From an uncultured Altererythrobacter sp. (GTDB lineage: Bacteria > Pseudomonadota > Alphaproteobacteria > Sphingomonadales > Sphingomonadaceae), in assembly GCA_938009055.1 (NCBI GenBank), contig CALLIO010000304.1, positions 1 to 25,508 on the forward strand: a stretch of 25,508 nucleotides of DNA. The letters are read 5' to 3'. The notes under the pieces are model-generated. The model was not told where the DNA came from, did no database searches, and saw only the letters and a program-made list of their open reading frames with translations. A program made the translations under genes and the position numbers. Positions within the stretch are counted from its first letter, which is position 1, and each line of letters begins with the position of its first letter. This document shows, piece after piece, positions 15,471 through 24,774 of this stretch.

Positions 15471-16757
15471 ATGTTCGACAGCAACGAGTTTGAAGAAGTC
15501 GCCATTGGCGAGGAGCAATGGGTTTCATGGCCGCGCATTGCTGCAGTAGCGGGCATGGTCGGCTTTTCGATCCCCACATTCCTGACCGGACAAGAGGTGG
15601 CCGCCAGCATGGCTCCATCCGAAGCAATCTGGGCCTTAGTCCTGGGTTCCTTGGTGATATTCGCAATCGGCGGCACAATTGGGATGATTGGCGCGCGCAC
15701 TCGGATGAGTTCCTATTTGCTAATCCGCTTGGCCTTTGGTGATAAGGGAGCAGGGTTAGTCAATGTCGCTTTTGCCATTTCGCTTCTGGGATGGTTTGGG
15801 CTCAATATTAACTTGTTCGCGCAGGCAGTGGGACGGCTCAGCGCCGAGCTGTTTGGCCTGCATTTACCCGAGCTATTTCTGGCCAGTTTTGCTGGGTTCT
15901 GCATGACCGTAACGACGCTGGTTGGTTTCAAAGCAATCAACTGGCTCTCCACCTTGATGGTTCCCATTTTGGCTTTTGTGACCTTGTGGTTGATGATGAG
16001 TGCGCTTGGCCAGCAAGATCTCGCTACGGTGATGGCGTCATCAGTTGAACCAACACTAACAGTCGGCGGCGGCGTCTCCGCCATTGTCGGCGCTATCATC
16101 GTCGGCGCAATAATTCTGCCCGACATCACCCGCTTTGCGAAAACAACCGCTGGCGCGGTCGGAACAGCCTTTATCGCCTATGTCCCGATCCAGCTCTTTG
16201 TGATGGGTGCAGCAGGCCTTGCTGGGTCGCTAGCACCCGAATCCGAATTCCTCGATATCCTGATTGATTTGGGACTGGGAGCAGGCGCGATGATCATCGT
16301 AATTGCGGGCAGCTGGGCGCTCAACTCGCTCAACCTCTATTCGACGGTGCTGAGTGTAAAAGCGACTTTCCCCTCGCTAAACAGAACCGTGTTGACCGTT
16401 GCGCTTGGCGCGCTTGGAGTTCTTTTTGCTCTCCTGAACATACTTGAGAGCTTTATCGATTTCCTGATCTATCTGTCGGCCATTTTCGTGCCTGTGGCAG
16501 GGGTCTTGGTTGTCGATTATTTGGTCGTAAGGCGGGATCACTACGCGCTTGAAAATTTAGGAGAAGGGCCGGCCATCAATATCAGAGCCTTCGCTGCGTG
16601 GGTGGTCGGCGCAGGCTTTGCAATTGGCGAGATTGGCGGAACTTTCGCATCTCCGACCGGCTTCCCTGCGTTAGAGGCAGCAGCGATTACTGCGCTGACA
16701 TATGGCGGCCTTGTCTTGATTTTCGGCGCACTTAATCGCGCGTCCGCTTCTTCATGA
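15471..16757 (+). CDS. NCS1-family permease (CodB-like cytosine/purine/hydantoin transporter)
   Basis: A 428-residue integral membrane protein with about 12 hydrophobic segments and a soluble, acidic N-terminus (residues 1-22). The first helices carry GFSIPTFLTGQEVAASM, followed by GTIGMIGARTRMSSYLLIRLAFG, typical of the cytosine permease/NCS1 group that takes up nucleobases, allantoin or hydantoins by cation symport. The ATG at 15471 follows GAGGG 20 bases after the amidohydrolase. The stop overlaps the next start as ATGA, which places it in one operon with HyuA-like and DUF917 genes. A hydantoin-like or pyrimidine-like cargo is therefore likely, but this is inference from context. Confidence 0.87.
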   Translation: MFDSNEFEEVAIGEEQWVSWPRIAAVAGMVGFSIPTFLTGQEVAASMAPSEAIWALVLGSLVIFAIGGTIGMIGARTRMSSYLLIRLAFGDKGAGLVNVAFAISLLGWFGLNINLFAQAVGRLSAELFGLHLPELFLASFAGFCMTVTTLVGFKAINWLSTLMVPILAFVTLWLMMSALGQQDLATVMASSVEPTLTVGGGVSAIVGAIIVGAIILPDITRFAKTTAGAVGTAFIAYVPIQLFVMGAAGLAGSLAPESEFLDILIDLGLGAGAMIIVIAGSWALNSLNLYSTVLSVKATFPSLNRTVLTVALGALGVLFALLNILESFIDFLIYLSAIFVPVAGVLVVDYLVVRRDHYALENLGEGPAINIRAFAAWVVGAGFAIGEIGGTFASPTGFPALEAAAITALTYGGLVLIFGALNRASASS

Positions 16758-18322
16758 GCCTTGGTATGATGCGCATTGGGATTGATGTCGGCGGCACCCA
16801 TACAGACGCGGCTCTATTGCAAGGCGACACGTTACTTGCGGCGACCAAGGCAAGCACGAGCGCCGACGTTGTGAGCGGTATTACAGCTGCTTTTGATCAC
16901 ATTTTGGAGAAAAGCGGCGTAGCTGCAGGCGATATTGAATGCGTCATGATCGGCACTACGCAATTTACCAATGCGGTGGTCGAGCGGCGTGAGCTTGCAA
17001 AAACGGCAGCAATCCGCATCGGGCTGCCATCCGGCAAAGGGCTGCGACCGTTCACTGATTGGCCTCAAGACATTGCTGAGGCGATTGGCGGAATGGATTT
17101 TATGATCCGTGGCGGAACGCTCTATGACGGCGCAGAGCTGGCCCCCCTTGACGAGGATGCGATTGACCAAGCCATCGCAAAAATTGGCGCTTCCCCCGTT
17201 CGGCAAATCGCAATCTCTGCGGCTTTCGCACCGCTCAATTCCAATCCCGAAGAATGGGTGGCGCGTAAGATCAAAGCGCGCATGCCTGATGCCTTGGTAA
17301 CATGCTCTCATACGATAGGTGGGCTAGGTCTGCTGGAACGCGAGAATGCCGCAATCCTGAATGCCGCCCTCTTGCCATTTGCTGAAAGGGTGGTCGCATC
17401 CTTTGAGCTAGCATTGAAAAGGCGCGGGATCGCTTGTCCGCTTTTCATCAGCCAGAACGATGGTACGTTGATGGGCGCGAAATTCGTCCAGAGTTTTCCC
17501 GCGCTCACCTTTGCATCGGGGCCGACCAATTCCTTGCGTGGAGCATGGAAACTCACTGGCCGTGAAGACGCGCTGGTTGTCGATATCGGCGGCACCACAT
17601 CGGACATTGGTGTGTTGCAATCGGGCTTCCCAAGGGAATCCTACAATATTGTCGATGTAGGCGGTGTGCGGACCAATTTTCGGATGCCTGATATTCTGGC
17701 AATCGGAGTGGGCGGCGGAAGTGTCGTTGCGGAGGATGGTCATAGTATCGGACCGCACTCAGTCGGCCATTATCTCAAAGAAGAGGCGCGCATTTTCGGC
17801 GGCGAGCAATTGACCCTAACCGATATTGCGGTGGCCACAGATGCGTTGGAATTGGGCGATGCCAGCAAGGTGGCAGACCTTGACCCCGCTTTGGTCGAAG
17901 CCGCGCGCAGCACGATGCAAAACATGCTTGACGAAGCGATCGATCGGATGCGGCCCGGCGGGCGCAAACTGCCCGTCATACTCGTTGGAGGCGGTGCCGC
18001 GCTTGTTACGGAAAAACTCACCGCTGCAACTGAGACGATCATCCCCAAGAATAGCGGCACGGCCAATGCGATAGGTGCCGCGATTGCCCAGATCGGAGGC
18101 GAGGCGGAGCAGATGGTCTCGTATAAGGACGTGCCGCGCTCCGAAGCCATGGCAAAGGTTGAAGCCGAAGCGAAACGTTCCGCCGTTTTGGCTGGCGCAG
18201 CGGCTGAAACTTTGAAAGTGGTCGACGTGGATGAAGCGCCGGTTCCTTATATGGAGAAGGGAGCCATGCGCCTTCGCGTCAAGGTTGTGGGTGAACTGGC
18301 TTCTTTAGGAGGCGTGACATGA
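16754..18322 (+). CDS. Hydantoinase/oxoprolinase A family protein (HyuA-like)
   Basis: A 522-residue cytoplasmic protein of the ATP-dependent hydantoinase/5-oxoprolinase A group, which has an acetate/sugar-kinase-like fold. The N-terminal phosphate loop is IGIDVGGTHTDAALL (8-22). GTTQFTNAVVERR follows at 67-79, the second phosphate loop is VVDIGGTTSDIGVL (275-288), and GVGGGSVVAEDG lies at 318-329. The family opens hydantoin-like or 5-oxoproline-like rings at the cost of ATP. No HyuB partner is present; instead a DUF917 gene follows, a frequent pairing. The start at 16754 overlaps the permease stop (ATGA). ATGs at 16766 and 16769 are alternatives that would keep the phosphate loop. Confidence 0.9.
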   Translation: MSLGMMRIGIDVGGTHTDAALLQGDTLLAATKASTSADVVSGITAAFDHILEKSGVAAGDIECVMIGTTQFTNAVVERRELAKTAAIRIGLPSGKGLRPFTDWPQDIAEAIGGMDFMIRGGTLYDGAELAPLDEDAIDQAIAKIGASPVRQIAISAAFAPLNSNPEEWVARKIKARMPDALVTCSHTIGGLGLLERENAAILNAALLPFAERVVASFELALKRRGIACPLFISQNDGTLMGAKFVQSFPALTFASGPTNSLRGAWKLTGREDALVVDIGGTTSDIGVLQSGFPRESYNIVDVGGVRTNFRMPDILAIGVGGGSVVAEDGHSIGPHSVGHYLKEEARIFGGEQLTLTDIAVATDALELGDASKVADLDPALVEAARSTMQNMLDEAIDRMRPGGRKLPVILVGGGAALVTEKLTAATETIIPKNSGTANAIGAAIAQIGGEAEQMVSYKDVPRSEAMAKVEAEAKRSAVLAGAAAETLKVVDVDEAPVPYMEKGAMRLRVKVVGELASLGGVT

Positions 18323-19398
18323 GGATCACCGCAGATGATCTCGACGCGCTTGCCCTCGGTTCGGTGTTTCTCGCTACAGGCGGAGGAGGGGATCCTTACA
18401 TCCCCAAGCTTATCACCGCGCGAGCTCTGGCAGAGTACGGGCCAGCGCCAATTATCGCGCCCGCCGATTTGCCGGATGATGCCTTTGTCTGTGCCTTGGG
18501 ATCAGTGGGCGCGCCAACGGTGAGCTTGGAATTGCTGCCCAGCATTGATGAAGCGTCTGGTACTTTGGATGCCTTCGAGGCGCATTTGGGGCGTAAGATT
18601 GATGCTGTTGCTGCGTTTGAAATTGGCGGCGGGAATTCGCTAATCCCACTGCTTGCCGCCGCTGCACGCGGGATCCCTATGATCGATGGTGATGGCATGG
18701 CGCGTGCATTGCCCGAGGCGCAAATGATGACCTATGCCATGCAAGGCATCTCGCCTACACCAAGCGTTGCTTATGATTACCAAGGCAATATCGCCCATTT
18801 CGATTGTTCTGATCCGCTTGAGTATGAAAGTGTCATTCGCCAGCACGCAGTTGATAATGGGGGTATGATTACCACTGCCGAGCATCCGATGAGCGGAGCC
18901 GAGTGCAAGGCAGCCATTATTCCAGGAACCTTGTCCTTTGCGTTGAAGTTGGGGCGTTTGCTGGGGGATAATCGTGGCCCAGTAAATGTGTTGGTCGAAC
19001 CTTTAGAGCGCGTGTTTGAAAACACCATTTATGGGGCTTGCCGCTTGGTCTATTCTGGCAAAGTCGGCGCAAAAACATCGCGCGTTGTTGGTGGATATGA
19101 TGTCGGGGAGGCTGTGATCGAGTCGCTTGAGAGCGATCAGGAGCCGCTAACCATCACAATCAAAAACGAGTATCTCTTAGCGCAAGTTGGTGCGCAGATT
19201 ATCGCTAGCGTCCCGGATTTGATCGTGATCGTGGATGCGGAAACATCCATGCCAATCAACGCAGAAAGACTGCGCTATGGCCAGCGCGTGGCAGTGTTCG
19301 TTATCGGCGCGCCGCAAGTCTATAAAACGGCCTCGGCGCTGGAAGTTGTGGGGCCGCGCTATTTCGGGTTCGAGCATGATTATAGGCCCTTCCAATAA
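18319..19398 (+). CDS. DUF917 / S-methyl thiohydantoin desulfurase-family protein
   Basis: A 359-residue protein of the DUF917 family (Pfam PF06032, renamed after S-methyl thiohydantoin desulfurase). The N-terminal glycine loop ATGGGGDPYI (19-28) and the following EIGGGNSLIPLLAAAARGIPMIDGD segment (from residue 101) are family marks, and FENTIYGACRLVYSGKVGAKTSRVVGGYD marks the C-terminal domain. Known activity in the family is hydrolytic removal of methanethiol from an S-methyl thiohydantoin in thiol-histidine breakdown; for most members the substrate is not known. The ATG at 18319 overlaps the HyuA-like stop (ATGA) and has a perfect AGGAGG 6 bases upstream. It is the last gene of the four-gene operon and presumably acts on the same ring compound. 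Confidence 0.88.
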   Translation: MRITADDLDALALGSVFLATGGGGDPYIPKLITARALAEYGPAPIIAPADLPDDAFVCALGSVGAPTVSLELLPSIDEASGTLDAFEAHLGRKIDAVAAFEIGGGNSLIPLLAAAARGIPMIDGDGMARALPEAQMMTYAMQGISPTPSVAYDYQGNIAHFDCSDPLEYESVIRQHAVDNGGMITTAEHPMSGAECKAAIIPGTLSFALKLGRLLGDNRGPVNVLVEPLERVFENTIYGACRLVYSGKVGAKTSRVVGGYDVGEAVIESLESDQEPLTITIKNEYLLAQVGAQIIASVPDLIVIVDAETSMPINAERLRYGQRVAVFVIGAPQVYKTASALEVVGPRYFGFEHDYRPFQ

Positions 19399-19472
19399 GT
19401 CTTGCGCTTGGCCGGACGCACCGCTCTTTGTTGCACGAATGCTACACTCATAGACCACTCCAATTGAGCGCA

Positions 19473-19503
19473 TTGTGCAGTGCAGCAGAAAGTGCTGTAT
19501 TAT
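19473..19503 (+). promoter_or_regulatory. Candidate promoter of the TonB-dependent receptor gene
   Basis: TATTAT (19498-19503) matches 5 of 6 bases of a sigma-70 -10 box. TTGTGC (19473-19478) is a possible -35 box, but the spacing of 19 is long. A short inverted repeat CAGCA-gaaag-TGCTG (19483-19497) overlaps the spacer and could bind a repressor. The rest of the 119-base gap after the DUF917 gene shows no terminator. Confidence 0.3.
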
Positions 19504-19532
19504 AGCTATCCAAGCAAATGATGGGGTCTAAG

Positions 19533-22500
19533 ATGAGTTTTCAAAAAGTTTCCAGCCGTGCGGCTTTGCTGCTTGCGGCAAGTTCAATGCCTTTTGCTGC
19601 TCAAGCACAAGACAGCGCCGCACCTGAAGCGGAAGCTGAAGAAGAAGGTGCGATTATCGTTACGGGCTCGCGCATCAGCCGCGACCCGAATATCGGTGCC
19701 CCGGCCCCGATCACTGCGATCACTGCCGACGAGTTGACTCAGACTGGCTCAAGCGACGTCGTAGACACCTTGCGCGATGTCCCGGCGCTTTCAACGTCGA
19801 CCAGCACGGAAGGTTCGATCGACGGGGTGTTTTCAGAAGCTGTTGGCCAATCAATCCTCAACCTTCGCGGATTGGGCGCGAACCGTACGCTTGTTCTCGT
19901 CAATGGCCGCCGCCATGTTTCAGGTGTCGCGGGCGAGCAAGCCGTCGATGTGAACTCGATCCCTACCGCACTCATTGAACGCGTTGAAACGCTTACCGGC
20001 GGCGCATCATCGATTTATGGTGCCGACGCCGTAACTGGTGTTGTGAACTTCATTCTCAAAGATGATTTCGAGGGTCTTGAAGGGAATGTTCAAGGCGGTA
20101 TCTCAGCAGAGGGCGATGGTTTTAGGATCAACACTGATCTGACTTGGGGCATGAATTTCGCTGATGGCCGAGGCAACATAACGCTCTCTGGCGAGTATGC
20201 ACGCACCAGCGAGATCCAGTACGGCGACCGTGCATTTTCTCGTAACAACGGTATCTTTGATGACCAAGGCAATCCCGCTTTGCGCTTTCAAACCGGAGAG
20301 CTTGGCGCTGATACGCCAAATTTCCTCGCCAATGGCAATGTCCTAGGCGGTTTGATCCCGACAACTGCGACCGGCTTTACACCAACTGCTGCTGAGCAAG
20401 CTCTGATCGACCGCGCAGCTGGGTCTACCACGCGTTTCCTCGCGACTGACCCGCGCTTTTCGCTTTCATCGGCAGGCGGCATCGTAGCGCCAGGTGATAT
20501 TGGCCTTTCAAACGGCCCTGACCTCAACGGAAACGGTACGCCTGACTGTCTTGAAAGCGCAGTTGGCTTTAACAGCACTTTCGAACCGGGCGCGTTTGGT
20601 CTTGCAGGTGGCTGCGCGGTGATCAATGCTGATGGCAGCTTGTCGGTCTATGAAGATGGCGCAATCACGGGCATTTTCAACCAGTTTGGCGGCGACGGAA
20701 TTCCCAATAATTTCGACTCAAACTCGCTCACGCCCGAAACGGAACGCTGGTCGATCAACGCAACCTTCTCATACGAATTCTCTTCGGAAGCAGAAGTCTT
20801 CTTCGAAGGTAAATATGTCTCGAACAGCGCGGAGTTCCAATCGCAACCCAACACGTTCTACGATTTGCTGACGATCCGAGATGACAATCCCTATCTGACG
20901 CCTGAGCTGCAGCAGTTTGTTGCGCCCCTTTTCTTCGGCAATGGCACGGATGAAGGGCTCTACATCACGCGTGACCCGGCTGACCTTGGGCCAAACCGCG
21001 ACCGCAACGAGTTTGAAACATGGCGCTTCGTCGCCGGTGTTCGCGGCGACATCACTGATCATCTCTCTTACGAGATTTCGGGCAATTACGGGCGCTTTGA
21101 TCAAACCAGCCTCAATCGCAACCGGGTCATTACCGACCGTTGGTATGCCGCGATTGATGCGACAACCGACCCGTTAACAGGCAATGCGATTTGCCGTTCG
21201 GACATTGATCCTACCGCGCCGGCAACGACACCATTCGGTATCCCGGTGGGTGATCCAGGTTTCTTCACCTTTAATCCAGGCGACGGTTCGTGCAGTCCAG
21301 CCAATATTTTGGGCGGTGTCGGCGCGATCAGTCAGGAAGCAATCGATTTTATCACTACAACTACGGTCAATGAATTCCAGCTTGAGCAGATGGTGTTCAG
21401 CGCGATCTTTACTGGTGATACCGGAGCCTTCTTTGAACTTCCCGGTGGCCCGATCGGATTTGCAACCGGTTTTGAATTCCGCGAAGAAAAAAGCGCTTCA
21501 AACTTTGATCCACTGGTGCGCGGCGTAGTGCCGGTAACAACGGCAGACGCAACAGCTGGCGAGTTGATCCGGGACAATCCAACCGCTGCCAATTCTTTGG
21601 TCTTCGATCCCGATGCGACAGTCGACAACGAAGGCGGCGAATTCACTGTTTACGAATTCTTTGGCGAGGTTAGCCTGCCCATACTTTCGTCAGTGCCATT
21701 TGCCGAAACTCTCGAGTTGAACGGTGCAGTTCGCTATTCGGACTACACCACGGTTGGGTCGACCTTTACCTGGAATGTTGGCGGATTGTGGGCTCCGAGC
21801 GAAGATATTCTCTTCCGCGGAACTTACGCCGTTGCGATCCGTGCGCCCAACATCTCCGAGCTGTTCAGCCCGGCACAGGGCGCAACCTTCCGTCCAGTTG
21901 ATCCGTGTGACGCGGCAGAGCTGGCAACGGCAGCCGATCCGGGTCTGCGTCAAGCGAACTGCGAGACTATTTTCGCTGGCCTCGGCGTTGATCCAACGCT
22001 TGGAACGGGCGCTTATGCCTATGTCGATCCACTGACAGCACGTTTCTCTGGTTCGATAGCGGGCAATCCCAATTTGCAGGAAGAGACCGCGACAACATGG
22101 ACAGTTGGTGCGCAGTTCACGCCTAGTTTCCTCTCAGGCTTCATTCTCAGCGTCGATTATTACAACATCGAGATCGAGGACGCGATCAACGCGGTGAGCG
22201 CGCAAGATATTGTCGATAACTGTGTCGACAGCGCGAACATTAGCAACCCGTTCTGTGATGCGATCGACCGACGCAGTGACAATGGGGGCTTCCGCTTCCT
22301 TCGTCAGTCGCAAATCAACTTCGCGCGTCAAGAAACAGCCGGTATTGAGGCCTCTGCGCGGTATAGTTTTGACCTTGGCGATCACGGCTTCACTTTGAAT
22401 GCCAGCGGCACTTGGGTCGACAAACTCGACAATTTCTTCGATCCATCCGATCTGACTTCGGTCGATCCGGAACTGGGCGAATTGCAACGGCCCGAATGGG

Positions 22501-22820
22501 CAGGTCGCGGATCGCTCACTTGGGATTGGGATCGTTTGAGCTTGACTTGGGCAACGACCTATCTCGACAGTCAAGGCCTTCGCGCGGTCGAGATCGAGTC
22601 AGTTGGAGAAGGCAGTGCGTTCCAATACACTGCCGAAAACGGTCTTTCTAGCAATGCATTCATCCACGATATCTCGTTCAACTACGAGTTTAGCGATGAG
22701 ATCGACATTTATGGCGGTGTGAATAACATCTTTGATCGTCAGCCATTTGTGACCGAGCAGGCATTCCCGGTTAGCCCATTGGGAACCTTCTTCTTCCTCG
22801 GGGTTCGCGCCGGTTTCTAA
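19533..22820 (+). CDS. TonB-dependent outer-membrane receptor
   Basis: A receptor of about 1095 residues, long for the family (usually 700-1000). The start at 19533 is preferred because GGGG lies 8 bases before it; ATG 19518 would add five residues. A signal peptide ends near AAQA (residue 25), followed by an acidic linker and the TonB box in AIIVTGSRI. The plug domain contains LNLRGLGANRTLVLVNGRR-type residues and GGASSIYGADAVTGVVNF. The rest is a 22-strand-type barrel ending in GVRAGF, with the terminal Phe expected of outer-membrane proteins. No N-terminal STN signalling domain is seen. It probably imports the substrate of the surrounding operon or a peptide/amide conjugate, using TonB/ExbBD energy from elsewhere in the genome. 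Confidence 0.93.
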   Translation: MSFQKVSSRAALLLAASSMPFAAQAQDSAAPEAEAEEEGAIIVTGSRISRDPNIGAPAPITAITADELTQTGSSDVVDTLRDVPALSTSTSTEGSIDGVFSEAVGQSILNLRGLGANRTLVLVNGRRHVSGVAGEQAVDVNSIPTALIERVETLTGGASSIYGADAVTGVVNFILKDDFEGLEGNVQGGISAEGDGFRINTDLTWGMNFADGRGNITLSGEYARTSEIQYGDRAFSRNNGIFDDQGNPALRFQTGELGADTPNFLANGNVLGGLIPTTATGFTPTAAEQALIDRAAGSTTRFLATDPRFSLSSAGGIVAPGDIGLSNGPDLNGNGTPDCLESAVGFNSTFEPGAFGLAGGCAVINADGSLSVYEDGAITGIFNQFGGDGIPNNFDSNSLTPETERWSINATFSYEFSSEAEVFFEGKYVSNSAEFQSQPNTFYDLLTIRDDNPYLTPELQQFVAPLFFGNGTDEGLYITRDPADLGPNRDRNEFETWRFVAGVRGDITDHLSYEISGNYGRFDQTSLNRNRVITDRWYAAIDATTDPLTGNAICRSDIDPTAPATTPFGIPVGDPGFFTFNPGDGSCSPANILGGVGAISQEAIDFITTTTVNEFQLEQMVFSAIFTGDTGAFFELPGGPIGFATGFEFREEKSASNFDPLVRGVVPVTTADATAGELIRDNPTAANSLVFDPDATVDNEGGEFTVYEFFGEVSLPILSSVPFAETLELNGAVRYSDYTTVGSTFTWNVGGLWAPSEDILFRGTYAVAIRAPNISELFSPAQGATFRPVDPCDAAELATAADPGLRQANCETIFAGLGVDPTLGTGAYAYVDPLTARFSGSIAGNPNLQEETATTWTVGAQFTPSFLSGFILSVDYYNIEIEDAINAVSAQDIVDNCVDSANISNPFCDAIDRRSDNGGFRFLRQSQINFARQETAGIEASARYSFDLGDHGFTLNASGTWVDKLDNFFDPSDLTSVDPELGELQRPEWAGRGSLTWDWDRLSLTWATTYLDSQGLRAVEIESVGEGSAFQYTAENGLSSNAFIHDISFNYEFSDEIDIYGGVNNIFDRQPFVTEQAFPVSPLGTFFFLGVRAGF

Positions 22821-22849
22821 GGGACCGATGCATCGATGAACGCGGATTG

Positions 22850-22887
22850 GGTCAGCGGCGGCAATTGCTGTCGCTGACCTTTTCGTT
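22850..22887 (+). terminator. Rho-independent terminator after the TonB-dependent receptor
   Basis: The stem begins GGTCAGCG (22850-22857) and closes with CGCTGACC (22872-22879). The inner bases continue pairing with two G-T wobbles down to an AATT loop (22863-22866), giving about 13 pairs. It is followed at once by TTTTCGTTT. It lies 29 bases after the receptor stop, so the amidase gene likely has its own promoter or depends on read-through. Confidence 0.85.
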
Positions 22888-22936
22888 TGCAGTCACGCAA
22901 ATTGGCTTTGCGTGTATCGCATAGGAGAGCAAACCC

Positions 22937-24463
22937 ATGCAAAAGCCTGTGACGAAATTTTGGCCCCTCTCAATCGCTGTCGCGTTGTCGGCTTCACTGG
23001 CTGTGCAGCCGGCGGTAGGCGAAAGGGCGAAAGAGATGTCGGCTGTGCAAGTTGCTGCTCAGCAGCTTGAAGCTATCAGGCAAGCCAAAGGGACAACGCG
23101 TGACCTCAATGCGGTGATTTCCCTTAATCACGATGCTGCCGCTGATGCCGCAGCCGCCCAGACCGCCGGATTGCCCCTGGGCGGGCGTACTGTCCTTGTG
23201 AAGGACAATATTGAAACTCGCGAATTGCCGACAACGGCGGGAAGTCTTGCTTTGAAAGATAACTGGACGCGTCGCGACGCGCCCTTGATTGCAAATCTGC
23301 GTCGGGCCGGCGGCGTGGTGCTTGGCAAAGCGAATTTGTCAGAATGGGCGAATATTCGCGACAATCGATCAACCAGCGGATGGAGCGCAATTGGCGGCTT
23401 GACCCGCAATCCGCACGCACTCCACCGTAATAGCTGCGGTTCATCGTCAGGCAGCGGGGCGGCGGTTGCAGCGCGATTGACATGGGCTGCGATTGGCACA
23501 GAAACCAACGGTTCGATCACTTGTCCGGCCAGCATCAATGGCATTGTTGGCTTCAAACCAAGCGTTGGCATCGTCAGCCGGACGCATGTGGTGCCGATAT
23601 CTTCCACCCAAGATACCGCCGGGCCAATGGCGATGAACGTTAGTGATGCTGCAATGCTGCTGGATGCAATCGCTGGTGCCGATCCTCTGGACGCCGTCAC
23701 TCTAACCGTTCCGAACCGGCCACTAAGCTACGCGCACGGTCTTGCCGATGCGTCGCTTGAGGGTGTGCGGATTGGCGTGATGCGCAACCAAATCGGCAAT
23801 CGCGAGGATTTGCGCGCAACTTTCGAGAGTGCCTTGGCCGACCTTGAGAGGGCGGGCGCCATCCTCGTCGACATCGAGTTTGAACCCGATCGCTCCATGT
23901 TCAGCGACAGTTTTACGGTCTTGATGTTCGAGCTACGCGAGGAAATGGGTCGGTATCTGCAGTCTTTACCGCAAGCCAAAGACGGCAGCGAGCCGCCGCG
24001 AAGTCTTGCCGATCTAATCGAATTCAACAAAGCTCATGCCGATGTCGAGATGCGCTGGTTCGGTCAGGATCTGTTCGAGCTTGCTGAACAGACAACGGAT
24101 GAGGACGCTTACAAGGCGGCGAGGGGAAATGCCCTGCGTATCGCTGGTGAGGAGACGATCGACGCTTTGCTCGATGCCAATGCTGTACGGGCGTTGGTCG
24201 CGCCCACCAGAGGGCCTGCCTGGGTAAGCGATCTTATTAATGGTGACAATTTCAACGGTTCTATGGGCTTCGGCTCTCCTCCGGCGATTGCTGGATACCC
24301 GCATTTGACCGTTCCGATGGGCCAAATCGAGAAATTGCCCGTGGGAATTAGCTTCATCGGCGCCAAATGGGCAGATCACGAAATTTTGAAGCTCGGTGCG
24401 GCATACGAGCGCGCCCGCACGACCGAATTGGCCCAAGCACCCGCGAACGATGTGGGCTCCTAG
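22937..24463 (+). CDS. Secreted amidase (amidase-signature family)
   Basis: A 508-residue serine hydrolase of the amidase-signature family, which cleaves linear or cyclic amides. The Ser-cisSer-Lys triad is visible: Lys89 in VLVKDN, the cis-serine in GSSSGSGAAVAA (168-179), and the nucleophile Ser193 in GTETNGSI. A signal peptide of about 28 residues (hydrophobic run LSIAVALSASLAV) predicts export, unlike GatA, which is cytoplasmic and has a partner. The ATG at 22937 has AGGAG 9 bases upstream. It follows the TonB-dependent receptor, with a terminator between them. Its context with a secreted amidohydrolase and hydantoin-type genes suggests periplasmic hydrolysis of an imported amide. The substrate is unknown. 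Confidence 0.92.
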   Translation: MQKPVTKFWPLSIAVALSASLAVQPAVGERAKEMSAVQVAAQQLEAIRQAKGTTRDLNAVISLNHDAAADAAAAQTAGLPLGGRTVLVKDNIETRELPTTAGSLALKDNWTRRDAPLIANLRRAGGVVLGKANLSEWANIRDNRSTSGWSAIGGLTRNPHALHRNSCGSSSGSGAAVAARLTWAAIGTETNGSITCPASINGIVGFKPSVGIVSRTHVVPISSTQDTAGPMAMNVSDAAMLLDAIAGADPLDAVTLTVPNRPLSYAHGLADASLEGVRIGVMRNQIGNREDLRATFESALADLERAGAILVDIEFEPDRSMFSDSFTVLMFELREEMGRYLQSLPQAKDGSEPPRSLADLIEFNKAHADVEMRWFGQDLFELAEQTTDEDAYKAARGNALRIAGEETIDALLDANAVRALVAPTRGPAWVSDLINGDNFNGSMGFGSPPAIAGYPHLTVPMGQIEKLPVGISFIGAKWADHEILKLGAAYERARTTELAQAPANDVGS

Positions 24464-24682
24464 GATGGCTAGTCGAGAGAAGCACTGGAAGTTCAGCAAA
24501 AGCTGAATTGATCGAAGAAGATCGCTACGCCGCCAAGTCTATTGGCCAATCAGCAGTGATTGTTTGCTGTCAATTTGGATCGGTGGCACAAAAGCGAGTG
24601 GGCAATTCTCGCCCGTTTCTCACGCTTGGCTTTTCATGTTTTTCGGAGTTTGCGTATTGAGGCACGCTAAGTCTTAGAAAAA
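24464..24682. other. Non-coding gap between amidase and tRNA-Thr
   Basis: 219 bases without a supported gene. A 6-base hairpin TTCAGC-aaaa-GCTGAA (24492-24507) lies 28 bases after the amidase stop but lacks a T-tract. A 10-base palindrome ATTGGCCAAT is at 24541-24550. The segment 24590-24625 could be a minus-strand terminator. A frame running out of the amidase end through this gap (24367-24660) has no family resemblance and is not called. Confidence 0.5.
24590..24625 (-). terminator. Possible terminator of the tRNA-Thr transcript
   Basis: Read on the minus strand, GCGTGAG and CTCGC form an imperfect outer stem, GGGC/GCCC an inner stem, and TTTTG follows. The pairing is interrupted, so this is a weak call. 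A run of five T also directly follows the encoded CCA of the tRNA. Confidence 0.3.
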
Positions 24683-24757
24683 TGGTGCCACGAGAGAGAA
24701 TTGAACTCTCGGCCTCACCCTTACCAAGGGTGCGCTCTACCACTGAGCTACCGCGGC
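24683..24757 (-). tRNA. tRNA-Thr(GGT)
   Basis: The minus strand folds as a full cloverleaf of 75 bases including an encoded CCA. The acceptor stem GCCGCGG pairs with TCGTGGC, with two G-T pairs. The D arm is GCTC-AGTGGTA-GAGC. The anticodon arm CACCC-TTGGTAA-GGGTG has anticodon GGT at 24723-24725, reading ACC and ACU threonine codons. The T arm is GAGAG-TTCAATT-CTCTC. All positions were checked by hand. Its 3' end points toward the amidase and receptor genes. Confidence 0.96.
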
Positions 24758-24774
24758 GCCTTTCAAGAGGCGCG

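Noticed and set aside
24367..24660. 97-codon plus-strand frame overlapping the amidase 3' end
   Set aside because: About a third lies inside the amidase in another register and the rest has no family resemblance.
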